A stretch of DNA of 64,000 nt, from positions 1,054,001-1,118,000 of the forward strand of contig NW_020825288.1 in assembly GCF_003286085.1 (NCBI RefSeq). The letters are read 5' to 3'. Both the position numbers and the translations under genes were made by a program. Below are positions 50,099-63,070 of the stretch, piece by piece. This stretch comes from Drosophila persimilis. Taxonomy: Eukaryota; Arthropoda; Insecta; Diptera; Drosophilidae. Under the pieces are notes generated by a model. The model was not told the DNA's origin. It was given only the letters and a program-made list of their open reading frames with translations, and ran no database searches. Positions within the stretch are counted from its first letter, which is position 1; every line of letters starts with the position of its first letter.

Positions 50099-52037
50099 AT
50101 GCTGCCACTCCTGGTCCTCATAAGCCTCACGAGTGCTGCTGGTCAGAGTCAGAGTCAGACGAGCACCGAAACGAGCTCCAATCCACCCAAGGAGTTTATG
50201 ACCTCAATGGCTGATCGAATGGAGCTGCTGCTGCTGGACAGGGAGCTGATCTCAAACCTCGTGCAATATGCTGAAGAGTTGCAGGAAAAAGTCGACGTGC
50301 TGCAGAGGTGAGACTCGAGATAACTACTGAGAACCGTTTCAATCATTTGGGTGGTGTTGGGCGCTCCCACAGATGTGCAAAGGCGATGCAAATACCTCTG
50401 GAGAATTCCAAGGGCAGGGAGGAGGAGTACCTTTCGAATCCGCTGCACAGTTTCCAACTCATCCGACACATGCACGAGGACTGGCGCCATTTAGAGAAGT
50501 TCATGCGGCAGCCTGTGGGGCAGGGTGAGTGCAAATCTACGAAAGAATAATGGATATAATCGCCACGCTTTCCATTCAGATCAGATTAATTTCCTTAAAA
50601 ACAAGGCAACGAAATTTCCTTCAGTAGAAGAGACTGAGGAAGCCACGGAGGCTATTTATCGGATTATCTTCACCTATAATGTGGATCCAGCGGATCTCGT
50701 AAAGGGGCTAATCGATGGCGTGCAGTACAAGTATAACTCCAGCAGGATTACTCTGTATCATCCGTTCATTCCATGTTCCTCCTACAGTAGTAGCATTTCA
50801 GCCATTGACAGCCTCTCTCTGGGAACCCTATTCTTCCAGTGGGGGGAGTACAAAAATGCCCACGAATATCTTCACTACATCTTCGATCTGGTAAATCCAG
50901 AGTATTATTCGGTCTACGATGTGCTAGGATTGGCCTCAAGGGAAGTCTTCATGCTCCTGGCCCGCTGCCTCGTGGAGTTGGGTAAATGATCATGATCCGA
51001 CATTCCTATGGTGAAGATCTATCTCTCATTCATTGTCAGACATGGAGGAGGACGCTCGAACGACACTGATGGGCCACCCAGCACTGGCGGAGCACTCGGA
51101 GCGTCTGCTCACCCTCTACAGAAACACGAGACACGTCCCTGTTTCGTGGGAACTGATGCCCTTTCTTCCCGAGGAATTCAATCAGATCTGCCGCTCCTGG
51201 CACCAAAATAAACCCTCGCGTCTGCACTGTCGCTACAATACCACGACCACTCCCTTCCTGCGCCTGGCCCCCCTACGGATGGAGGAGCTGTCGCTAGATC
51301 CTTATATCGTGGTCTACCATAATGTTCTCTCCGACGCGGAAATAGCCGAAGTGGAGAGAGTTACTGAGCCGCTTCTGAAACGCAGTGTCGTGTTTGATGG
51401 AAAGGAAAATAAGATGTCCACCAGCAAGAGGCGCACAGCCCTGGGCGCCTGGCTCCCCGACGATAATATGGACGTCTCGGGCCGGGCAGTGATACAACGC
51501 ATCTTCAGGCGCATACACGAACTGACCGGCTTAATAATAAACGATCGTCAGGACATGCAGCTGATAAAATACGGCTACGGGGGCCACTACGATATCCATT
51601 TCGACTACTTTAATACCTCCACTCCGATCACCAAGGCCAGAGGCGACCGCATGGCGACTGTCCTCTTCTACGTGAGTCTGATCGAAGCTCTTTTTGAAGG
51701 ATAACTGAAGGATTACCTCTCTCTCCCTCGAAGCTGAACGATATGAAACACGGCGGCTCCACTGCCTTTACCGATCTACAGCTAAAGGTCCCCTCGGAGC
51801 GGGGCAAGGTCCTCTTTTGGTACAATATGCGGGGGGAGACACACGATCTGGACAGTCGAACCCTTCACGGTGCCTGCCCCGTCATCAATGGCACCAAAAC
51901 AAGTGAGTATTTCTTGTGGGCTTTCATTCCTCCAGCTAAAATGTGTCATCTCTTTTGCAGTCCTTTCCTGCTGGATACACGAGCTGGATCAAATGTTTAT
52001 CCAGCCCACCTATCGGCCAGGGAACAGGCTTTCATAG
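50099..52037 (+). CDS. Prolyl 4-hydroxylase alpha subunit, gene G (intact, mosaic)
   Basis: Seven coding exons: 50099-50307, 50373-50524, 50580-50730, 50788-50981, 51040-51671, 51734-51902, 51961-52037. They sum to 1584 nt, 527 residues. The signal peptide is MLPLLVLISLTSAAGQS. Iron ligands are His422 and Asp424 (IHFDY) and His491 (LHGAC); the 2-oxoglutarate Lys is 501. Exons 1-3 match gene C, as part of the inverted repeat. Intron 3 begins GTATAACTCC as in gene B. Exon 4 is distinct from both C and E. From intron 4 to just past the stop the sequence is almost that of gene E, introns included. The gene is therefore a composite of at least two family members but reads through without a break. 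It should be an active ER prolyl hydroxylase subunit with C-type dimerisation region and E-type catalytic half. Confidence 0.92.
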
Positions 52038-52484
52038 AGCATCAAGATGTGGTATATTAAATTCGTGCCATAGCCAGAATGAAGAAATTTCCAGAAAGGG
52101 GTGGCGAAACTCTGTTGGGGTTTCCATAGATATCTTAGTTTCGAACTTGGAAAATTCGGAAGATTCCCATAGTACTTCCTGAAAATCCGATATTTTCTGT
52201 AACATTATGTTATATTCACAATATATCTTTAAGATAAGTAGACTATGGAAGATTCGGATATTCTCTGATGATGATAGAATTTACAGCAATATCCGGAGCT
52301 ATATCCGGAAAAAGAAGCATCGAATAAAAGTGGGAAACAGCTAGAAAATATAAATCTTTACTTGCAATCGTTCCTTAATCGTTTTTATTTTCCGTGAAAT
52401 GCGTGAAGGACAATCGTTATCTGAACGAACGCACTGAATATAACCCAAAGAGGAAGGAATACGCATGTGCAAAATGTATGTGTC
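52038..52484. other. 3' flank of gene G
   Basis: The first 40 bases or so match the 3' flank of gene E. The rest has no gene; it includes the short dispersed repeat at 52271-52360. Confidence 0.5.
52271..52360 (+). repeat. Short dispersed repeat, copy 2
   Basis: Resembles 19741-19833, same orientation. Family unknown. Confidence 0.55.
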
Positions 52485-52910
52485 TTACGGCTTGGACCCC
52501 AGACGTGTGAAGTCAATCTTCTCGGACTGCAACAGCGGCTTTAGTGGCTCAGCAAAGACGCGAATCCCTTCGACGAGACTCTCCTAGAGCGTGAGCCTGG
52601 GCACCATACCGAGTATACATACAATGATCATCTGAAATGACTGGTATACCCAGACGTTCAGACGTTGATGAAGACAGCTCCCAAATTTAATTAAAGTTAC
52701 CTTCCCAATGTTGGAGTTTGACTGTAGACTGCTCTTATCATGGATTTAATTGACAGTCTGTTTAATTACGGTGTGTGGTGCCTCCACCTCGAGGAGCTTC
52801 ACCATTCCCGCCACCGATGTGGAGTAGCTCTGTTCCCCTTCGACCTGACATTGGACCTGTACCCATCCCCAGTGTGCGATCAGTGTGAAAAGCAGAATCC
52901 TCCACTTCAT
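52485..52910 (-). pseudogene. Small secretory-type gene with two internal stops
   Basis: From ATG 52910 the minus strand encodes a signal peptide (MKWRILLFTLIAHWGWVQVQ) and a short body containing VAGMVKLLEVEAPHTVIKQ. A good donor at 52700 (exon end 52701) and acceptor before 52631 join two exons of 70 and 49 codons in phase 0, ending in LGSKP and TAA at 52487-52485. In this frame codon 55 is TAA and codon 85 is TAG. The second exon (ESLVEGIRVFAEPLKPLLQ) looks protein-like. I do not recognise the family. It is either a recently disabled small secreted protein gene or two coincidental open frames; the in-phase splice supports the former. It is convergent with gene G. Confidence 0.4.
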
Positions 52911-53802
52911 GGCTCGCTCTGTGGCGTCTTGGTCTGTCTGACTGCCAGAGCCAACTGTCGCTTTCGGCGCCAAAGATAAATGCTTACCATGATTATTATT
53001 GCTATTGGTAATTCCATTGCTATTTCTGTTGCTCTGATGTTCTGCTGTGTCTGTGGCCCACTGATAAGCGGCGCGCATTGATAGCGACACGCACGATTTA
53101 ATTAAACCGAAGAGCACCGGCGCAGAGCCCCACCTGAGCGGACCGCAGACGTGACCGCAGAGCAGGCAGCGGGCTGAGAGTCACCGCAGAACGTGCCGCT
53201 CGTGGGAGCGGAAGAGATGCTTCTGATCGATGTTTGATCGTTTGATCGATGACGGCGTATGCCCTGATGGATCTATCGAATATAGAAATATGTCAAAAAA
53301 ATATAGTTCGGATCAAGAGACACCGAGACACACAATACAATCAAAGTTTTGGGAGACACATTGGCTAAGTTTAGAAATTTCTCACCTTTATTAGACATAT
53401 AGTACATCGACCTGTATTCTTTATTTGCAATATATGAAAAGAGAATCTGGCATTCGTTTTCTCTGACTCTACTTCGTCCTTCTTTACGGTGGAATGTGAG
53501 TTGCTGTGCTCCTGCTGACAATGTTATCGTTACGGTTATTGATTGAAATTTGTACACTCTGTTGCCACACATATGGATGCTTGCCCCCAAGAGGATGAGG
53601 TGGGGGAGTGCCACAGGAGAAGGCGACAGCTGTTGCCGCTACTTGGCTGTGGCTGTTGCTGTTGCTGTTGCTGCTGCTCCGTTTTTGCTGTCCTTGCATT
53701 TGTCTCGCTCCTCAGGCAGGTATCTCCATCTCCTACTCGCCCTCCCCAATTTTGTGCTACACGCACATCCTGTCACTTGCAGGACCTAACACAGAGATAC
53801 GC

Positions 53803-53833
53803 TGAGAGAGAGAGAGAAAGAGAGAGAGAGAGA
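53803..53833. repeat. GA dinucleotide microsatellite
   Basis: GA run with one AAAG interruption. Confidence 0.85.
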
Positions 53834-56425
53834 TGTGTGGGGGAGAGATGGACAATGGCCACATCAATTGTGCATTTCATTTAACTTGCCACGCCCGTGT
53901 GACTTTTAAGTGTTGCCACACACTCCCCTATCCACCATGCTCTTCATTTGCACCCCTTTCCCCTTTCTCCTGTGGAGAGAACGAGAGAGATTCTCTGTAG
54001 AGAATCCCTGCTGCTGGACATGACAGCTTCTGCTTGAGCGAATGCGAATCTCTGCCCCTATCCAGAGGCAAACATGTTGCTGCCTGGCCCAAAAGGCCGA
54101 AAGCCAAAAGTATCTCCCCCCCGCCGCAGCCCCACTCCGCCTCTCACTCTGTATCTGTATCTCTGTTTGGGTTTTTAGGTGTGTTAGGTATTATCTCTCT
54201 GGTCCATCCACACACCCACACCCACACCCACATCCCGCTGTTTCCCTCGGAGCAAACTTTCCCTCTGTGTGCGTCTGTGTGTCATTGTTAAATTTTGCGC
54301 TCGAACGATCTGCAACGGATGACATCCGTATCCGTGTGGCAGGCGTATGGCAAGAAGTTACTTTTGTGATTTACAGTATGCTGCCACTCCGGTACTTTTT
54401 GTTCATCAAAGAGTGCCCCTCCCGGCCCCCACTCCCCCACGGAGCTCCCTCCTCTTCTGTTCGAAGGTGCAGCCCAAAGGTCGAATGTCGTTTGCTGGTT
54501 GTCGCTTGTCGGTTGCTGGTCGGTCGTTTGGCTCGTCCTGTCGTTAGCATTTGGCTTAAATTGCGCAAAATGCGTGTAATTGCTGGAACTGACGATTGAA
54601 TGAGTTCTCTCGTGTATTTGTCGTGTATTAGAAGGAGGCATTGGAAGGGGTAGTAGTAGTAGTGTCCTGTTTCCTCAAGATTTAAAGTTTCTGATTTGAT
54701 TTGCTCAACCCGCAGCCACCTCCTGAAACCTCCTGCATCCTGTATCCTTCAGAGTGAAAGACAGACAGACTGCCTGCCTGCCCATAGTAATTATGAGCGC
54801 ATTGTTGTGCGAAAAATTGAGTTTAAGTTTCGAATTTTCCAATGGAGAGCAGCTCGTCCCGGAGTTTGTTTTCACTTGGAAACTTGTCTCCTGCCGCAGC
54901 TCCTGCCCCTCGAATTGGACTCTGCCAGATGTTTCCGTTTCCTCTTTTGGGGAGAGTGAAAGTGTTGCCGAGGATAATCATATTTAGAAGTGGGGCTGCC
55001 AGATGAAGTTATACTGGGTTGAAGGTTTGAAGGGTATCCTGGCTATCCTTTGGTCTGGCAGCCACAATTAATGCATTTTTATTGCCCCGTTCATCATTCA
55101 AAATTTGTCAATAGAACGAACCCCTGCCAGAGCCCAGATCCCAGACCGCAAGCCATTTAATATATATCGTATATAGAAAGAGAGGAGGAGCTGCCGCTGG
55201 ACACCCAGGGGACAGGAGACACAGCCTATAGGTATTTTATTATTTATCAGCCATTCACGATCGCAGGACCTGCTCCTGTTCGAGGCTGGGGGCTTCTGTT
55301 TTATTTTATATAAAGGCAATATTTCTGCGAGCGAAACAATAAAGTCGCGCTGTCATTGATTTATTTGTCTGCTACTGGTGCTGGTGGTGCTGCTGCTGCC
55401 CCTTCTGCCTCTGCTGCGTGCAACAATAAACTGGCAGGCACTGTGCAACAACGCAACGAAATGCACTCGCACAATGCACAGGAGCGGCAGGAGTCTGAAT
55501 GGAGGAGGTCCTGGCTAGGTGTCGAGCCTCCAAACATAATTCATTTCCGCTCATTGTCAGCGCAGTGCAGCGCAGGAGTTGATTCTTTTTTCTGTGGAGC
55601 CTGGATTTAAAATAACAGACCAGAACCCATGAAAAGAATCCTCAAAGTGCGAAAAAAACACCAGAGGAGCCCCAGGATCAGGAGAGGAGGCAGGAGGCTG
55701 CAGGACAATGCAGGTAAATTGACTGTGGCAGATCCCCGGGCTTTGTCCTCCACAAATTGTCCTCTCGACTGCTCCTGCCATGCAAAGGCTGTATAAAAAT
55801 ACTTGACGATTCATTGAACAATTCGCCGGGAGCTTAACGCAGTCCTTGAGTCCGATTCCAGGCTCTACCCCTGCTGACATATGCCCCAAAGTGAACTAAG
55901 CTTCCCCTTTCCCTCGCCCCCAAAGAGACACAGAGAGAGAGAGAGAGGCAGGATGACATAATTAAATCCTTGCAGTAATTAAATTCCCCAAAAAAGCAAA
56001 TAAAACCCTTTTTCTCGGGGAACTACCTTAATTGCATGCGATAAGCCGTTAGATTCGGCCAGGGCCAGGGGATGGGGTGCCTGAAGTTGTGCGGGAGACG
56101 GGGCGCATACGTAATGCAAATTATTTTCAACATTTTCACATTTAATTGCGAGGCAGAGGCAAATACAGGGGACAGCAGCAGTAGCAGCATCAGAATGAAA
56201 GAGGATTCCGGACGGGACAGGACGGGACACTCGGCACATTCATTAAGCAAACCCCTGCCAGAAGGGTGGTATGGGGCGACTACTGGTCAAGTGTCCCATG
56301 TCCCATGTCCAGTGGGAGGACAGAGGAATGCGGCGCTGCAGGGGGGACCATCGCATACCACATGGAAATTAAGTTTTCGCATTTCCTACCTTTCCTACCA
56401 TATGGGGATTCTCGCATTTGGGGCT

Positions 56426-56450
56426 TTCTCTCTCTCTCTCTCTCTCTCTC
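56426..56450. repeat. CT dinucleotide microsatellite
   Basis: About 12 CT units followed by a T run. Confidence 0.85.
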
Positions 56451-57893
56451 CCTTTTTTTCAGTTGATAATCCAGCATAATGCGCTTTTATTTGGAATAAT
56501 AATGTTGCTGTCGACATTGGTCCGGGCTCATTAAATGCCAAGTGAAATGCCAGCAAATGCCGCCAGCAGGAGACGAACCCCAAAAAAACCTAACAAAAAA
56601 ACAGAAAACGTAGAGAGATTTCCACATAAAAGTTGTGAAAGCCCCAAAAAGGTTTGTTCACCGCAAAATTGTTGCATGAGGTGTCAAAGTTCATTCCGTG
56701 GCTGTGGCTGTGAATTAATTCCAATGCCTAACCACCCCCGCTGTTTCGCCCCCCCGTTAATTGTGGACATTTTCCGGGAAATTAAGTTTTTCTGTGGGAT
56801 GAGATGGGTGTGGGCTGGATAGAGTGGGAGATTTGATAAGTCTTAGAGCTCCACATTTATATATTTCTATCATTTTATAAATAAATAAATATTTGCGATA
56901 TTTATGGGATTCTAAGGCAGATCGAAAGATATAGTTTTAGTAGTTTTGTAGGTGCAAGTCTTGAATTCCATTCCATTCATAGATGAATCCCCAGACATGA
57001 CAAACGCAGTGACAGTCGCATAGATTCCAGATTCCTGGGCCAAAAGGACAACGAACCTTTCGGTTAACCGAAGCTTCCACAATAAATCTCATGGAAAACG
57101 ATTTCCCAACATTTCCACTATGCCCCCCACCCCTGCAGTACACCCCCTCCTGGAGAATGTCGCACTTTTGGCTTCTTAGCAGAAAATTCTTGCGGCCTTT
57201 GCTCAAAAATAATTTATCATTTTCCCTACGCTTTTCCCTGAAACATTTCAGTGTGTGAAAATTCCCTGGCTGTGCCACACGGTTGGAGGGGGGAGTGGTG
57301 GTTGGCTGCTGCGGTTGCAAGTGCGAAGGAGGGGTTCCTTCTACCTTTTCCAGGGTTTCGTGCGGTTTCAAGTTTTGTCAAACTGTTTTATCGTCATTTA
57401 AAGTTTTTCCGCCGCCTGGTGCTTGTTTTTATAGTTCTGTAATTTTGGAATTGTTGGAATTCCGGGAGAACTCTCTTCCAAGGGGGAGAGGGAGGACTTT
57501 TCCCCCAGGTGGGGGTATGCCCCGGAATGGGGACTGGGGACTGTGGACTATGGACAGTGGCCTATGGCTGGAATACCTCAACATTAAAATGCCATTAATG
57601 CATTTGCGTAATGTTTGCCACGCTCCCCGCTCCCTGCCCCCTGCCACAGCCTCCTCCCGGGGCACACACCTCATTGAAAGCCCATTAAAGTGACTTATGT
57701 GTCGGGGAGTCCGTTCCGTTCCGATGCACTGTCCGGAGACCTCGTCCTCGTCCCGTTCCCCCTCTCCTTTTGGGTGCGGGAGAAATGTAAAAATTGCATT
57801 AAAAGCGAGTGCCATCGGAGGAGGGGATGGCCAGGAGAGTGTGTGTGTGTATGTGGGAGTGGCAGGTGGATGCAGCATTTGTCTTATCAGCTC

Positions 57894-57922
57894 CTGGTTC
57901 TGGTTCTGGTTCTGGTTCTGGT
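57894..57922. repeat. GGTTCT hexanucleotide repeat
   Basis: About five tandem units. Confidence 0.85.
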
Positions 57923-60900
57923 CCTCGGCCATCCCTCTTCTCTGGAAACTGGGACTGGGACTGGCAAATGGCAATGGAATGGCCAAATGGTCGGCCACAC
58001 ACATTTGCCTGACCATAATGAGCGGCAATTACCCCGCATCGGCCGCAAATTTGCATTGCACATTCGGGAAAAATGTTGCAACACATTGGTGGAACGTGCA
58101 GGGAGAAGGGACAAAAGGGGAGTAAACATTGTGCAATCTTTTATCAACAGCAATAATAACAGACATTGCGAATGCAAATGCAAATGGAAATGGAAAATGC
58201 AAGTGGAGCCCCGAGTGCAGGGAAAGGGAAAGGAAACACCAACTGGCATTTGGGGGTTCGTTTTTTGTTTGTTTTTTAATTGCGCCTACTCGAGGGTTAA
58301 GCGACTCGAAAACGGTAAGAGGTAATATGCGAAAAGGGAAAGCATATACTTTCACTTTCTCTAACCAATAAATGTGCATATAAGAATCGAACCAGCTCGA
58401 CTTTTCATTGAGCTTTAACAGCTCAATAGCAATGGAAATATTCAGAGAAAAGCAGAGAAAGAGTGAATCAGAAATTCCTTAAAACATCAAAGGGTAGGTA
58501 CAATGTTTAAACGTTAAACACCCAAAAATGCACTTATTCCTGATGAATTGGTGATGGGTTCTCCAGCCTCAGCTTCAGAAGAAAACTTGAAGAAGTTAAA
58601 CCGCAAGCCGGAAGCTGCTCTGGGGCCTTAATCCGACTCCCACTAATACGACTCAATTTAAGCACCGCTAAATCAACAACTGCCACTCAGCGGGGAGGCA
58701 GAGGCAGGAGGGGAGGGCAATCTCCAGAACGGAGACAGAAAACGTTCTCGAAGATACGAAGATACTCGTACCAAGAAGATTGAATAAACTGTGAGTAAAA
58801 TTAAAAGTGCCAGAAGGAGAGTACGAGCACGAGTACTAGAGTAAGGAGAGCACCTAGAGCAGAACAGCCACAGTACACCTACAGGACACCCACTTCCTTA
58901 GACCGCATCCTTAGACATTTTCCCCATTTCCCATTCCCATTCCCGATTCCCGACTTTCCCATTGCTGAAGAACAAGTTCCGTCAGAGTGCGCAACATTTT
59001 TACGCTTCTTTTGGTTCATTTTCAATGCATTTAACTTGAGTGACTCTTTAATCCTTGTAAGTATCTTACCAGGACCCCAAGACCAGGACGTGCCACCAGG
59101 GGAGGGGGGAGAGAGAGGAAGGAAGAGTGCCTTTTTGGAAGGAAAGGCATCTTCTGCTACAATATTTATTTACCTTGCGCCTTTTGTGCCCACGTGCAAG
59201 TTTCGTTTCCTTCTGCGACTTGGCCTTTTACTTCCTTAGACTTCAGCTCCCCAATTGTGTGCTCCCTGTCGTCGCTCCCTGGCTACGTGCCTCTCAGGCC
59301 AGACCTGTTCCCGGACAGGGGCTCGGGATGAGGGGTTGGGATGTCTGCCACTTGGCATATTTTAAATACATTTCATGCGCTCCTGAGCTCCGTTTGCTGC
59401 TGCTGCTACTGCTGTTCCTTCAGGATATTTACTTCTTGAGAATATGTTTACTCGTGTTGTGCATATTTTAATCGTTTACTTTGCCACAGACTTTTCGGCA
59501 GTTCTTCCCCTCTGCCTCTGCCTCTCCATCTCGCCATCTCTTCATCTCTTCCTGTCTCCTTCTTTGAGTTGCGTTTAAGTTAAATAAGCCATGCGAGTCC
59601 TGTCTCCTGTCTCCAGTCTCCGTCTCTACTCCTGTTGCTGTGGCTCCTTTTCATTTTCTTGACTAATTTCTGCTACGGACTTAAAGCTTCTTCTTCAGGG
59701 AAAATACTCTCATAATTGTTATGTTCGTGCCAGAATTTGTTAGCGTGGAACGCGACTCCGCCAAAACGAGACGCATAAATCAGAAGAGCCATGAAGTCCG
59801 CTAATAGAAACGTTATGCTATGGACAATGACCACAGGAGCAGTACTAAAAGTACACTGGAATAAAGTTTAGAGTTTCTACTGTAGAAAAATAGGAAATTC
59901 ATGTAAAATATACCTTTTTTCCATATATTTTCTTTAGATGTTCAGATCTGTTTATTGTGTCTTTGGGTTGCACTTTCATTGACCCTATCCCATCTGCGAT
60001 TTTTAGCCAGTAGTCACCCGCACTCTGTGATCCGGGAAACAGTGCAAAAACAGAGAACCAACGGCAAACAGGTGTTGATTATTTATCTGTCTGAGGATTG
60101 TACGTTCCCCCTGGAACTTTCCTCCTCCCCTTATGGCTTGTATCCCTGTTTCTGTTTCCTGTGGCTGCTCCTGCGAAATTTATAATGAATTCTAATGAGC
60201 TGCAGAAGATACGCCGCGTATCTGGCGGCCTCCGGCGCTTCGTTAGCCGCGATGCGAGCTGCGCTTCAACGCGTACCGCTCCGTTCTGTTCTGCTCTGTT
60301 CCTTCTGGAGGTAGCAGCAGAACAAAGCGGGATGCTCTGCTCCAAGGAGACGATGGGGGAGGCTGAGAGCGGGGCAAAGTTTGGCGCACAAATAGCCAAG
60401 GGCTAAGAAGGAGTTGGTTGTCTGCAAAAGTTCGCCCTGGTATGGTTCTTACATGTGTTCCACAAGTTTTCAAATCCTTCACTTCATTGATGTTTATCGA
60501 ATATTAAAGGTAATCCACCCATCCATGCACCCATCCATCCACTCATACTCCCTTGGGTTGGACCCTTTGATTGCTAGGTTTGTCGTAAAACTTTTGGCGA
60601 GTGGTTCCCCCTCCGCCTTCTCCGGGGGAAACGCCTGCCAAAATTATTTCAATTAAGTTTCTTACAAAACAACCTTCATCCCATGCCACCCCTCAGCTAC
60701 CCCTTCGTATACCTCTGCCTCCTGGTGGATGGAGGGATTTCCTTTCATTAGTTGCGCTTGTTTTTGTTTCACTCGGAAATTTATCGTCAGGTTCGATGGC
60801 TGGCAAAAGTTTTTATTGCACGCCTCTATGCCTCTTCCTCTATTGCTGCCACTGCCGCCGCTTGTTGGCTTTTGATTATTCAAATTAAGCTTAATTGTTA

Positions 60901-63040
60901 AGGTGGTCTGGCACCCATAAAAGTCACTTGAGTTCTATGAAGATTATTGCTCCTTTATTGGAGGAGAATCACAGGCCATTCCTCTCGAGATTCGTATCGA
61001 TTGAGGGCCCCGAAACTAGACCCACTTTTCGGAGGCTCTGTTTCTGTTTGCAGATGGAAGCCCCAAAGAGCGGAAACGTTTCCAGTGCCGAATATTTTTT
61101 TGTTGCCGGGCGAAAAACCATTCTGCGGTTCACCTTTTTGTGACACTCCCCGCCATCCGGCCATCCGGTGGCTGAAAAAAAGACACAGACGCATTTGGGG
61201 GCAGGCGGGAGTGGCGCGAAATTCGAGCATTAAATGGACTGAACTTCCGCCTGTTGAAAGCCACACATCGAGTGCGGGAACGAGTGCATCTGAATTTATG
61301 CCGCAATGCCCCCAATAATCCATTTTTAGGGAGCCATCAGACGAAACCAAAAATATCGGACTGCAGATCCATTGTTTCCGTGCTAATTGTTTGGGGCTGC
61401 TCTCTGGGACTTTTCTCTTTTTACTTCCACTCTAGAAGTGTGGCATGTGCCACAGCCCATCCCCCCATCCCCCACTCCCCTGCGAACTGCTGGATTCGGA
61501 GTGGATTCAGAGGTTTTGCCGGGGAGACGGAACGGGACGCAGCTGCTGGTAAGGTTTGCAATTATTTTGCAAACAATGAAATTGTTGCTTCGTGTGCAAA
61601 CATAAAATCAAATTGTGTGCGGAGGTGTGTGCAGATGTTACACCACAGTGCAGATACATTCGCACACGAAGATACTTTCGCCCTGGAAGAAGGTGTCTCT
61701 CGCTCTCGCTCCGTGCGCGGGACACAGCTGCCGGGCGAGCATTTGCCTTGATTTGATTCCGTTCGGAATCGGTTTACCTATTGGCGAGGGGAGTATCTGC
61801 CTGTCTGTCGAGTCTATAGATATGCAAATGAGGGGCGACAGGACCAGGGGAGGCAGGTGATGGCTCCATAAAAACTGTAATCAATATGTCGAGCACACAC
61901 ACACACAGCGCCCATGAGAGGGGGAGGAGCAGAAGGAAAATCGTGTGGCGTGGAGTAGAAGAGTGTTCCATTAAGTTTGCATTTATTTCGCAAGTAGATC
62001 TGATCCGCATTTCCACGGGTGGAGAGCGTGGAGAGGGCAGAACGAGAGCACTCCGCTAACAAAGTGCAAATCGAGCGAAATAAATCAAGTGGCCTCTGCG
62101 CGGCCCTGCACTGCGCCTGCGGCAAACGACTCGGCGACAAACTCCGCGATCTGGCTAAATTAATCACTTGGCCATACATCAAAACAAACAGATCATGACA
62201 AATGCAGAGCGTAAATCGAGCGTACATGCGGATACCACCCCCCGCCCCCCTACCGTACTCTATCTCCCAAAAGTATACGTACCATTCCGCTGGCACACAC
62301 CTCGGGCCCATTGTCTGCTTCTGTCTTGTCTACCTAAGGGGATAGGGGATAGGGGATAGCGGGTACATATAGATACTCTATCAACGACTGCTGCCTAGAA
62401 GGTGGGATGCCACTAATTGGCATCGCTCTGAGTATCGCTGGCTCTAGAGATGGCACTCAATAGCATGATCAAATATCGAATACGATAAGCCTCTAATTGT
62501 CAGCCATTATTTATACAAATTATTTACTTGAATTGTTCATATTTTCGGGATAATGTCTTTTGTTTTGTATAATTTCTAGGATCAATATCATTTATATCAT
62601 GTACGTATTAAATATATATAAAGATAATCGTATTTTTCTTACAATTCGATAGGGAAAAGCAATAGCTTCAAGGAGTTCCATGTTCCTTGGAGTAGAGAAG
62701 AAATCAGTATTCATTTACCACTCAGTCTCTTGTGATGCAATATTCTGTACTTTGTTCTCGGGACTCTCCGTGTCTTTGTAGATGATCTCCCCGTCTCAGT
62801 GCCAGGGCATTTAGTGTTCGCCTTGCCTTCTTCTGGTTCTCCTTCCTAGTTCTGGATGTTTTTGCCGCTGCTTTAATTAAAATAATTTCCACGTTTGTTG
62901 CTGCTGGCTGCACTTTTTCCACGTGAATTTCCCCACAAGCTTGGGGAGGAGCGAACAAAGCAGACGACGAGCGACATAGCCGCTGTCATGTTCGCTTGTC
63001 TAGCAATGTGTCCGCTGGCCAGGTCTCTGCATACCCATCT

Positions 63041-63070
63041 CCATCCCCATCCCCATCCCCATCCCCATCC
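63041..63070. repeat. CCCCAT hexanucleotide repeat
   Basis: About five tandem units. Confidence 0.85.

Larger units (their letters stand above)
47024..50730 (-). repeat. Right arm of the large inverted repeat
   Basis: Reverse complement of 5100-8816. It contains gene F, the divergent promoter region and exons 1-3 of gene G. The outer boundary falls in exon 3 of G, where differences from gene C begin to accumulate (about 50630-50730). The inner boundary is sharp at 47024. Confidence 0.9.

Noticed and set aside
53536-54641. Several frames over 100 codons at the right end
   Set aside because: Driven by CTG, GA and CACACC repeats; composition is repetitive and no splice structure is visible.
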